DNA of 11,201 nucleotides from Chloroflexi bacterium UBA6077 (GTDB lineage Bacteria; Chloroflexota; UBA6077). Below are positions 4,702 to 11,201 of the stretch, one piece after another. A program made the translations under genes and the position numbers. Under the pieces are notes generated by a model. That model was not told where the DNA came from and searched no databases. It saw only the letters and a program-made list of their open reading frames with translations. The stretch covers positions 1-11,201 of the forward strand of contig DIXP01000097.1 of the NCBI GenBank assembly GCA_002436065.1, read 5' to 3'. Within the stretch, counting starts at the first letter, position 1. Each line of letters starts with the position of its first letter.

Positions 4702-5124
4702 TTAGGCAGCGTGACGCCGCTCGCGAACGGCCCCAGTATCGTTGGGATCCTCCACCACGATCCGCTCCTTGCGCACTCGTCCCTCCAGCCGTTGTTTGTC
4801 GAGGACGTCCCGACGGTGGATCCTCAGCTCTTCCTTCAGGATGAGACGTCTCACAACCGCCAACTCCTCCTCGTAAACGGGGACCACCAGGACACCCTCT
4901 TCCTCCCAGGGTTCCAGCCGATCCTCAACCTGCCGTCCCACCGGAACCCGCTCTACCTCAACCTCCTGGCGGAGCGCCTCCACTTCTTTCTCGGCAGGGA
5001 GATCCTCCACTACCTTGCGGATGGTGATATTGCCAGCTTTTCGTCTGCTGCGCTGAGGAACGAGCAGCTCCTCTCGCAGCTCCATCGTCTCTTCGTTGCC
5101 CTTGGCCTTCCGCTTCCGATCCAT
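4702..5124 (-). CDS. DUF2382 (YsnF/AvaK-type) domain protein
   Basis: A 140-residue, highly charged, soluble protein. It follows the DUF2382 pattern of alternating acidic and basic strands: MELREELLVPQRSRRKAGNI, KEVEALRQEVEVERVPVG, the characteristic VVPVYEEEL (about 91-99), then LILKEELRIHRRDV and a final RVRKERIVVEDP. The domain occurs in bacterial stress proteins (YsnF family) of unknown mechanism. The start at 5124 is chosen for GGGAGG (5137-5132) 7 nt upstream; longer versions lack a ribosome site and an initial segment of family type. It is divergent from the PRC-barrel gene at 5478, which carries the same domain, so the two are local paralogues. No signal peptide or membrane segment. 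Confidence 0.82.
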   Translation of the reverse strand: MDRKRKAKGNEETMELREELLVPQRSRRKAGNITIRKVVEDLPAEKEVEALRQEVEVERVPVGRQVEDRLEPWEEEGVLVVPVYEEELAVVRRLILKEELRIHRRDVLDKQRLEGRVRKERIVVEDPNDTGAVRERRHAA

Positions 5125-5477
5125 TCCAATACCTCCCGATGTGACAAGGTGGATAGGGACGCAGGTGGGCGGGTGAGCACAAGTGATGCCGTGGTTGAGC
5201 ACCGGCTGCATGGTTGGCAGCAGCAGTCCGACAGCTTCATAGACCGTAACGGGCAGGCTGATCAATGGCACTGCCCTTGCAACGGCTCTTTGCTGCTCGT
5301 GGGCTCGCCGCAAGGATCGTGGCCCGCCAGAGGTTGCTGGTGGCCGATAAGGTGGCCGCTGTGGCCGGCAGACCGTAGGCGGTCCCGAGCGGCCTTGCGC
5401 GGCTGCTGTTGCCCCCTGCTTGAGAGAGGGCAGGGGGCAACAGCCTCGGACACTATAGGGGAGGGAAGGGTTCAGGA
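5125..5477. promoter_or_regulatory. Divergent intergenic region between two DUF2382 genes
   Basis: 353 bp without a credible gene. It holds GTGGCC repeats around 5340-5362 and a strong hairpin at 5405-5444. I do not find a convincing -35/-10 pair on either strand; CTATAG near 5453-5458 could be part of a -10 box for the rightward gene. Confidence 0.4.
5405..5444. repeat. Perfect 15-bp inverted repeat upstream of the PRC-barrel gene
   Basis: Arms GCTGTTGCCCCCTGC (5405-5419) and GCAGGGGGCAACAGC (5430-5444) with a 10-nt loop. No T-run follows on either strand, so it is not a classical terminator. It may be an operator for a dimeric regulator shared by the divergent pair, or an RNA stem in the leader of the gene at 5478. 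Confidence 0.7.
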
Positions 5478-6185
5478 ATGACTAGAAAACCGATATCGGA
5501 ACTGCCGGATTGGGAGTTCGTCCACAAGGAGGACGACATCCGCGGCAAGATGCTGATGGACGAGTCCGGTAAGGAACTTGGCAAGGTCGATCAGATGATC
5601 CTGGATACCGATAAGGGCTGCGTGTACGAGATCGTCCTCGACAACGGCCGCCGGTACCCTGCCGACCACATCGACATCCGCAGTGGAAGGCCAATCCTTC
5701 TCGAGAGGGCAGTGGCTCGCCGCGAGGTTTCCGGCGAGGAGAAGCGACGGATGCAGGAGAGGGGCGAGACAATCATGCCCCTGGCTGAAGAGCGCCTCCG
5801 CATCCGAAAGGTCCGCGAGAAGGCCGGCGACGTAGAGGTCTCAAAGGAGGTCGTCTCCGAGAGGGAGACCATGGAGGTCCCTGTCACTCACGAGGAGGTC
5901 TTCGTCGACGAGGAGACCGTCCGGACGAGGCCCGCGGACTATCCCATAGGAGCCGGCAGGGACGAGGTGATCGATGTGCCCGTCTACGAGGAAGAGGTCA
6001 AGGCTGGGAAGGAAACAGTCGTGACCAGGGAGGTCCACGTCGGCAAGGAGCGGGAAGAGGGCAAGGAGACCATCTCCGAGGAGTTGCGTCGGGAGGAAGC
6101 CCGCATCAAGCGCCAAGGCGACGTGGAGGTACACGAAGAGCACGAGCACCACGAAGAGGAAGAGAAGGGCCGCAAAGCGGCGTAG
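5478..6185 (+). CDS. PRC-barrel and DUF2382 domain stress-type protein
   Basis: A 235-residue protein with two parts. Residues about 14-75 form a PRC-barrel-like domain (DDIRGKMLMDESGKELGKVD, then CVYEIVLDNGRRYPADHIDI). Residues about 95-220 form a DUF2382 domain with IMPLAEERLRIRK, the strand SKEVVSERETMEVPVTHEEV and the motif IDVPVYEEEV. The C-terminus is rich in His and Glu (HEEHEHHEEEE), which might bind metal. PRC-barrel plus DUF2382 is a known combination in GC-rich bacteria, linked to general stress by family reputation; the molecular role is unknown. GGGAGGGAAGGG precedes the ATG, though its distance is somewhat long. It is the partner of the divergent gene at 5124. Confidence 0.88.
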   Translation: MTRKPISELPDWEFVHKEDDIRGKMLMDESGKELGKVDQMILDTDKGCVYEIVLDNGRRYPADHIDIRSGRPILLERAVARREVSGEEKRRMQERGETIMPLAEERLRIRKVREKAGDVEVSKEVVSERETMEVPVTHEEVFVDEETVRTRPADYPIGAGRDEVIDVPVYEEEVKAGKETVVTREVHVGKEREEGKETISEELRREEARIKRQGDVEVHEEHEHHEEEEKGRKAA

Positions 6186-6231
6186 CAGTTGCGCGTACCT
6201 CAGCGAGCTGAACTACGGCCGAGCTACGTGC

Positions 6232-6263
6232 GAAGGGGGAGCAAATCCGAGCGCTCCCCCTTC
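6232..6263. terminator. Hairpin between convergent genes
   Basis: Perfect 11-bp arms GAAGGGGGAGC (6232-6242) and GCTCCCCCTTC (6253-6263) with a 10-nt loop. It lies between the stops of the rightward PRC-barrel gene and the leftward glycosyltransferase, so it may end transcription from both sides. There is no U-tract beyond the TT of the arm. Confidence 0.5.
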
Positions 6264-6332
6264 ACGAGTGATCAACTCCGATCCGCGCTTCGCGCTCTAT
6301 AGAGCCCTGGCAGCGTCGGGGTATAGAAATGG

Positions 6333-8648
6333 TCACTCCACCCGTCCCGACCACTCCGCGACCAGGTTATTCCTATTGTCCCTTACCACCCGATACCAAT
6401 CCCTTCCTGAGAAGGCACCCTTGAGGCGAGCCCCAGCCTCCCCGGAAGGAATGAGGGCGAAGACAGCATCCCCATCAAGTCGCGGAGAGTTCATTGCCGA
6501 CAGGTAGACGGCGTAGACCCACCAGTCGGTGGTGGTGACCAGTGCCCCCTTGAGGGCCGGTGAACGCCCTGAGACGTCGCTCTGGACGAAGTCGCCCAAT
6601 ACCGGTCCGCTGCCCCCTGGGAGTCCAGTGAATCCTCGATACAGTTCAAGCTGACGGGGTGAGAAGTACAAGAGGTTGCAGGCTAGCAGGGCAGCACAAA
6701 GAGCCAACGACACCAATCGCCCCCGACCGTGCCAGTCTCGGCGTCCAATCATGGCTTGAACAAGCGAAGCCAACAGGGCAGTCAGGACGGCGAAGCCCCT
6801 AGCCGTCAACAGCACCATCGACGGGAAGGCATCGAAGTAGTAACGCGGACCCAGGGCGATCCCATGGTAGAAGTACGCGAAGTAGGTGAGGATGAGGAGG
6901 GCAACCACGCCACCGTGAACCCTATCCCAGAGTACAGAGCGGCGCATCAGGAATGGCATAGCCATGAGGGCAAGAGAGGCGTACATGGGCCAACCAAACA
7001 GTGTGAACGAGAGGGATGTGAGCAGTTCATCGGTGTTCACCAACCCCGCGGCCGGCGTATGCTGCCCGTAGAAGCCAACCCCGTCGCCAAAGCCAAGGCG
7101 ATCACCTCCATAATGCAGCAGCCGGGGCAGCAACCAGGGATAGCCTGTGAGCGCCCAGTTGTACAGAAGGTAGACTACCAGCATCAATCCGAAGGCGGCT
7201 GCGCCGAAGGCCAGATCGCGAAGCCTGATGCCACTCCGTCCACCCGACTTCAGTAGGCAAAGGCCCACGGGAAGGCCGTACAGGAGAGCCACGATCTCGC
7301 GGGTCAGGAAAGCCACTCCCAGCGACAGCCCAGCCGCCACGGCCCACAGGCCGGAAGGGCTTTCCAGGTAGCGCATGGTGCCGTACAAAAAGCAGGCCAC
7401 AAAGAAGACAGTCGGAACGTGGCTGAGGAAGGAGCCCGACATCAGGTGAAGGAACGGGGAACTGGCCATCAGCAAGGCAGCCAGGAGGGCAGTGTTGGAA
7501 CCGTACTGGCGCCTAGCTACTCCGAAGACCAACAAGACGGTCCCAGCAGCCAGCAAGGGCTCTATCAGCCACGGCGCTCCCATCAAGAACCCGATCGCCA
7601 ACACGAGCGGGGCCCCAGGGGGATATTGAGAGAACCATTTCCCATCGTGCACCACGGTGAACGGGGTGGCAAACGCCTCATCCACTGGAGGAGCTGGGGC
7701 CGACAACGCCCCAGACGCCAGGATCTTACCCTGGAAGTAGTACGACACCCCATCGAGGATGTGAGGTGCCCGATCGAAGAGGGCGATGCCGGTGTAGCAG
7801 CCGGCAACCAGGGCAACGGCGGCGAAAAGGACGGGGATCCAAGCCAAGGCTCTCCGTCCAGGTTTCCATGAGATGGTGCCTGGAACGAGCAACGCCACAG
7901 GGACCAGTATGCTCGCCAAGGCCAGCGCGATCGCCAGCAACCGCAGCGCCGTGTGGGCCAACACGGCCGCCATTGGTAGCCAGTCATTGGGGAAGAACCA
8001 TCGGGCGCGCTCCAGGGGAAAATCACCTGGGGTCTCTTCGACCAGTTGGACGTACCTATCGTTGCGGTTGATGGTCATCCTGAGGGTGGCTCCGGACTCA
8101 TCCTCCAACTCCAGGGTCCTGGGAGCCTCCATCCGTCGAAGATCGACCGTGAGCAGGAAGGGTTGGGGGAGAACGGACTCTACCCCCAGAGCGGGAGCCG
8201 AGTCCGCGACTACCGCCACCCCAACCTGGTTGCGCACAACCAAGTTCTTCCACTGGCTGTAGGACCCCTCATCGCGGAGCAGGGCCTGAAACCGGTAGTA
8301 GGGGGTCTCCGCGATCTGAGCGAAGTAAGCATGATCGAGGGTCAGAGTGTTGGTTGTATCAGAACCATCGATCTGGTACTCCCTCGCGTAGGGCTGGGGA
8401 GGGACGAAGCGGACGGACCGGAGGGGTGCAGCGAGGTCGAAAGCGCGGGGAGAACCGTCCACGGTTACGGACAACAGCTTATCATTGCCGGACAGCTCAA
8501 GGCGAACCGGAAAGGCATCCAGTAGCAGGGAGCTCCCGAGCCAAAGCAGAAGCGCACTTACGGGCAGGAGCATATAGCGGAGCCATACTCTCGCGGCCCT
8601 GGTCCAGCTAACTCCTGCTCCCGTCGTCTCTCGTTGCCCCAGCGACAC
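6333..8648 (-). CDS. GT39/ArnT-like polytopic membrane glycosyltransferase
   Basis: A 771-residue membrane protein. After a cytosolic start, TM1 is at 26-43. A beta-rich extracytoplasmic insert follows (about 46-215), then membrane segments at about 223-257, 268-290, 347-376, 387-425, 433-470, 478-500, 545-567, 579-598, 611-634 and 643-661. The loop HILDGVSYYFQGKI (296-309) holds Asp299, placed like the catalytic acid of GT-C enzymes (usually DE..Y), and GPRYYFDAFPS (600-610) matches the conserved late loop. The donor is probably a lipid-phosphate sugar; the acceptor is unknown. The large insert between TM1 and TM2 is unusual. The start is GTG 8648, 18 bp after the selD stop, with AGGTAAAGG close upstream; a later ATG (residue 26) would lose part of the cytosolic lead. 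It is likely transcribed with selD. Confidence 0.75.
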   Translation of the reverse strand: MSLGQRETTGAGVSWTRAARVWLRYMLLPVSALLLWLGSSLLLDAFPVRLELSGNDKLLSVTVDGSPRAFDLAAPLRSVRFVPPQPYAREYQIDGSDTTNTLTLDHAYFAQIAETPYYRFQALLRDEGSYSQWKNLVVRNQVGVAVVADSAPALGVESVLPQPFLLTVDLRRMEAPRTLELEDESGATLRMTINRNDRYVQLVEETPGDFPLERARWFFPNDWLPMAAVLAHTALRLLAIALALASILVPVALLVPGTISWKPGRRALAWIPVLFAAVALVAGCYTGIALFDRAPHILDGVSYYFQGKILASGALSAPAPPVDEAFATPFTVVHDGKWFSQYPPGAPLVLAIGFLMGAPWLIEPLLAAGTVLLVFGVARRQYGSNTALLAALLMASSPFLHLMSGSFLSHVPTVFFVACFLYGTMRYLESPSGLWAVAAGLSLGVAFLTREIVALLYGLPVGLCLLKSGGRSGIRLRDLAFGAAAFGLMLVVYLLYNWALTGYPWLLPRLLHYGGDRLGFGDGVGFYGQHTPAAGLVNTDELLTSLSFTLFGWPMYASLALMAMPFLMRRSVLWDRVHGGVVALLILTYFAYFYHGIALGPRYYFDAFPSMVLLTARGFAVLTALLASLVQAMIGRRDWHGRGRLVSLALCAALLACNLLYFSPRQLELYRGFTGLPGGSGPVLGDFVQSDVSGRSPALKGALVTTTDWWVYAVYLSAMNSPRLDGDAVFALIPSGEAGARLKGAFSGRDWYRVVRDNRNNLVAEWSGRVE

Positions 8649-8666
8649 CCTTTACCTGCCTCGCCA

Positions 8667-9722
8667 CTAGACTACCTCGACGCCTGAGCCTGGCATCGCC
8701 TCCCCGATCACCCAGCAGCCGCATCCCGCCTCCGCGAAGGCCGTCAGGAGTCCGACCAACTGTTGAAACGGCACCGCCGCCAGTAGCCCTCCTGAAGTCT
8801 GCGGATCCATTAGCAGGTCGCCAATATCCAAGGGGACACTGTCCGCAAGGCGAACCCGAGCCTGAGTATTCTGTCCAGCATCCAACAGATAGGCGCGGTT
8901 CCTCCCGACACCACCGGGCAGCATCCCAGCCTGGGCGTACTCCAGGGCACCCGGAAGCAAGGGTACCTCTTTCCAATTAAACCGCAGGCAGGTTCCGCTG
9001 GCCTCGGCCATTTCGGAAGCGTGTCCCAGCAAACCAAAGCCTGTGACATCGGTGCAACCACGCACCCCCGCCGACCGCAACAGACGTGAGGCAGTGCGAT
9101 TTAGGGTCAACATGCTCGTCACGGCCTCTCTCAAGTGACCAGCATCCACTCTGCCCGCCTTGTGAGCGGTGGTGATAGCACCTGTGCCGAGAGGCTTGGT
9201 AAGAACGAGCGCGTCGCCTGGGCGAACCATGTCTTTGGTCATTATCACTGAGGGGTCGGCGACACCGGTGACGCACAGCCCGTACTTGGGCTCACGATCG
9301 ATGACGGTATGTCCCCCCACTATTAGGCCGCCGGCCTCGGCCATCTTCTCAGCGCCCCCCCGGACTATCTCCGCAGTAATCTCCCATGGCAAGTCCTCGG
9401 GGAAGGCGGCAACGTTCAGGGCAAACAGCGGCTCGCCCCCCATGGCGTAGACGTCGCTGAGGGCGTTCGCGGCCGCGATCGCTCCGTAGCTGTATGGGTC
9501 ATCCACCACCGGCGCGAAGAAGTCGACGGTCTCGATGATAGCCCGATCGCCCAATCGGAAGACAGCCGCATCATCTCCCGTCTTCAGCCCGATCAGGAGG
9601 TCAGGATGGTTGTATTGGGAGAGGGGTTTCAGTATCCTTTGCAGGTCCGCCGGACCCATCTTCCCTGCTCAACCAGCGCAGCTGGCTAGTGAAGTAAGCC
9701 GGAAGGGCTCTTCCCCAGACAT
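8667..9722 (-). CDS. selD: Selenide, water dikinase SelD, selenocysteine-containing
   Basis: SelD makes selenophosphate from selenide and ATP for selenocysteine and selenouridine synthesis. The reading frame runs from ATG 9722 (AGGAGG 6 nt upstream) through an in-frame TGA at 9671-9669, codon 18, giving 351 residues. The surrounding sequence, RLTSLASCAG-U-AGK-MGPADLQRIL, is the SelD active-site segment; U18 with Lys21 matches the Cys/Sec-x-x-Lys spacing of the family (Cys17 and Lys20 in E. coli). Downstream are TGDDAAVF (48-55), DFFAPVVDDPYSYG (67-80), NALSDVYAMGG (86-96), GGHTV (136-140) and the C-terminal DPQTSGGLL. A conventional call would start at ATG 9659 and lose the active site. A candidate bSECIS hairpin follows the TGA. 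A promoter lies at 9815-9787. Confidence 0.93.
9641..9671 (-). promoter_or_regulatory. Candidate bacterial SECIS hairpin after the selD TGA
   Basis: On the minus strand, immediately after TGA (9671-9669), GCAG (9668-9665) can pair with CTGC (9644-9641). The stem continues as GTCC (9655-9652) with GGAC (9648-9645), closed by a 3-nt loop GGC, with a 9-nt bulge on the 5' side. The apical loop begins 17 nt after the TGA, within the distance usual for bacterial SECIS elements. Not folded by program; the pairing was read by eye. Confidence 0.5.
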
Positions 9723-9786
9723 GGGCATCCTCCTCTCGGGAAATTTCGGACGTGAAGACCACTATCCACGGCTCTTCACAGTGGCG

Positions 9787-9815
9787 ATTATACGGTAGCG
9801 CCAATCCAGCGGCAA
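9787..9815 (-). promoter_or_regulatory. Promoter for selD and the downstream glycosyltransferase
   Basis: The minus strand reads TTGCCG (9815-9810), a 17-bp spacer, then a perfect TATAAT (9792-9787). Transcription would begin near 9780, about 58 nt before the selD start. Confidence 0.75.
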
Positions 9816-9894
9816 TTGAGCCTGCGGAATGCCCGACAGATGCCGATAGATAGTATGTGCAGGTTATGGCGATTCTGAGTCTCTAGAGGCGGCA

Positions 9895-11082
9895 ATGCGA
9901 AAGCTGTACGTCGAGCAGCTAAGGGCTGGCATGGTGCTCGGCCGAACCCTGTACAACGATCGAGGAGATGTGCTCCTCACGAAGGGGGTCGAGCTGACCG
10001 AGCGCTACATCAGCGCCCTCCAGAAGATGGGCTACTACGCGGTTTATGTCAACGACGGCGTCGCCGATGACATCGACCCGCCGGAGGATCTCTCGGATCA
10101 GGTACGCATGGCGACTTACAAGCATGTGCGAGAGCTGTTCGCGGTTGTGCAAAGCGCCTCCGAGGTGCAGGCAAAGGGTGGGAAGACCGGCCTGCTGGCT
10201 CGGATGCAGGAGGCTGCCTCCAACCAGATCTCGCAGCTTTACCGAGACGTGGAGCAGATCGTCGACGAGGTCATGACAGCCGAGACCATGTCGGGTGTAT
10301 CCACCCTGAAGACCCACGACAATTACACCTTTGAGCACTCCATTGAGGTTGCCGTGGGAGGCGTCATGATGGGGAAACGGCTGGGAATGACGACCAACGA
10401 CCTCCATCAACTGGCCCTTGGATGCCTTTGCCACGATATCGGCAAGTTGGTCGTGCCTTCCGAGGTGTTGAACAAGCCGGGGCGCCTCACTCCAGAGGAG
10501 TTTGAGATCATAAAGCGACATCCACAGTCAGGGTACGACTCCGCGCAGCAGTTCATGCGCCAATCCGACCTGATAGCTCGCCACGTGATCTGGCAGCACC
10601 ACGAGCGGCAAGACGGCATGGGCTACCCCAGGGGTCTCAAGGGAAATAACCGCGTATGCGATGCCATCGAGTCCCGCTTCGGCAAGGCGATGATGCTGCC
10701 GGCGGCCGAGATCGCGGCAGTGGCCGATGTGTACTCGGCCATCGCCTCTGATCGGCCCTATCGCCCAGCAATGAAGCCCCACGAGATCGTTGACACCTTG
10801 CGGAAGGCCGGAGGCACCCAACTGAACAGCGAATTGGTCCATCGGTTCCTTTCGGTGCTACCCACCTATCCTGTCGGCAGCGAGGTAGTGATCGTCTCGA
10901 GAAAGTTCAGGGATCATCGCGGGGTAGTCACGGCCATCAATCCGGGCAACATCCATCGCCCCAAACTGCGCCTCCTCTTCGACCCCACAGGCAGGAAAAT
11001 ATCGCCCATCGAGATAGACGCCTCCAAAGACAAAGAGATACAGTTGGCGACATCTACCTTCAAAGAGATGACCAGGGCTTGA
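9895..11082 (+). CDS. HD-GYP domain cyclic-di-GMP phosphodiesterase
   Basis: A 395-residue soluble signalling protein. Residues 1-130 form an N-terminal region of the DUF3391-like type found in many HD-GYP proteins (LRAGMVLGRTLYNDRGDVLL, 9-28). The HD-GYP domain spans about 140-320 and has FEHS (His148), CHDIGK (179-184, His180/Asp181), KRHP (His209), HHERQDGMGYPRGLKG (235-250, the defining GYP motif) and AVADVYSAI (Asp278), so all the usual metal ligands are visible. It is expected to hydrolyse cyclic-di-GMP to pGpG/GMP. Compared with the usual spacing, about 10 extra residues lie between GLKG and AVADVY (251-270). A C-terminal beta-rich PilZ-like or SH3-like tail follows (about 322-385). 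GAGG 7 nt before the ATG supports the start. It is divergent from selD, with a 172-bp gap. Confidence 0.92.
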   Translation: MRKLYVEQLRAGMVLGRTLYNDRGDVLLTKGVELTERYISALQKMGYYAVYVNDGVADDIDPPEDLSDQVRMATYKHVRELFAVVQSASEVQAKGGKTGLLARMQEAASNQISQLYRDVEQIVDEVMTAETMSGVSTLKTHDNYTFEHSIEVAVGGVMMGKRLGMTTNDLHQLALGCLCHDIGKLVVPSEVLNKPGRLTPEEFEIIKRHPQSGYDSAQQFMRQSDLIARHVIWQHHERQDGMGYPRGLKGNNRVCDAIESRFGKAMMLPAAEIAAVADVYSAIASDRPYRPAMKPHEIVDTLRKAGGTQLNSELVHRFLSVLPTYPVGSEVVIVSRKFRDHRGVVTAINPGNIHRPKLRLLFDPTGRKISPIEIDASKDKEIQLATSTFKEMTRA

Positions 11083-11091
11083 CGCGGCTCA

Positions 11092-11100
11092 TGCTATAAT
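11092..11100 (+). promoter_or_regulatory. Extended -10 promoter for the gene at 11191
   Basis: TGCTATAAT is a full extended -10 (TG-n-TATAAT), 10 bp after the HD-GYP stop codon. A TTGACG at 11079-11084 is too close to be the -35 box. Transcripts would have a leader of about 85 nt. Confidence 0.6.
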
Positions 11101-11190
11101 GCGCTCGCCCTATAGTGGTGGTTATTTCGAAACCCTCCGGATTCCCACAACCCACGCTAAGCAACCACATCTCACGGAGAGGAGCGCACC

Positions 11191-11201
11191 ATGTATCGCA
11201 C
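11191..11201 (+). CDS. Start of an unidentified gene, cut by the window end
   Basis: ATG at 11191 follows GAGAGGAG (11177-11184) by 6 nt, and an extended -10 promoter lies about 90 bp upstream. Only three codons (Met-Tyr-Arg) are visible, so nothing can be said about the product. Confidence 0.55.

Noticed and set aside
5451..5463. A T7-like promoter core (CACTATAGGG)
   Set aside because: The upstream half of the T7 consensus is absent and no phage polymerase gene is in view; a chance match.
4666..5481. A 271-codon plus-strand open frame
   Set aside because: It is opposite the DUF2382 gene and its upstream region, has no ribosome site and no family resemblance; a high-GC shadow frame.
6729..8525. 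Several plus-strand open frames opposite the glycosyltransferase
   Set aside because: They are rich in Gln, Gly and Arg, as expected from reverse-strand reading of a membrane protein gene, and lack start signals.
8667..9659. selD starting at ATG 9659
   Set aside because: It would lack the catalytic Cys/Sec and Lys segment, which is encoded in frame upstream through a TGA with a better ribosome site.

Overview
This is a GC-rich bacterial chromosome segment carrying mostly housekeeping and signalling genes, with one small integrated element. The gene set (SIS-domain sugar phosphate enzyme, GT39-like membrane glycosyltransferase, YwbE-family protein, PRC-barrel/DUF2382 proteins, HD-GYP protein, selenocysteine-containing SelD) and the clear sigma70-type TTGACA/TATAAT promoters would suit a Chloroflexota-like or other deep-branching high-GC lineage. 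No phylogenetic marker is present, so that placement is a guess.

Layout. 1-501 has no gene. It holds three leftward promoters, two of them on a duplicated ~73-bp module, plus a boxA-like leader; this looks like the control region of a rRNA operon whose 16S gene would lie just left of the window. 502-1542 (minus) is an SIS-domain aminosugar-phosphate enzyme. 1630-1706 is tRNA-Asp(GTC). The 24-bp 3' end of that tRNA is repeated exactly at 3919-3942, so 1682-3942 reads as a ~2.2-kb integrated element. It contains the C-terminal remnant of a large serine recombinase whose catalytic domain is missing, an unrecognised ORF, and a three-gene cassette: a ribbon-helix-helix-like protein, DUF4258 and DUF2283. 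The cassette and the ORF diverge from overlapping promoters with a repeat operator between them, an arrangement like a toxin-antitoxin module. A strong terminator beyond the right-hand repeat is probably the original tRNA terminator.

4010-4495 holds a MerR-like helix-turn-helix gene and a directly abutting ywbE-family gene. 4702-6185 holds two divergent DUF2382 genes, one with an added PRC-barrel, separated by a 353-bp region with a perfect 15-bp hairpin. 6333-9722 (minus) is an apparent operon of selD followed by a GT39-like membrane glycosyltransferase. 9895-11082 is an HD-GYP cyclic-di-GMP phosphodiesterase, and a further gene begins at 11191.

The most notable points are: selD is read through an in-frame TGA encoding its catalytic selenocysteine, so a conventional gene call would cut off the active site; the mini-element in tRNA-Asp has matching att repeats and a disabled recombinase; and the tandem rRNA-type promoter array includes a terminator-like hairpin between its promoters.
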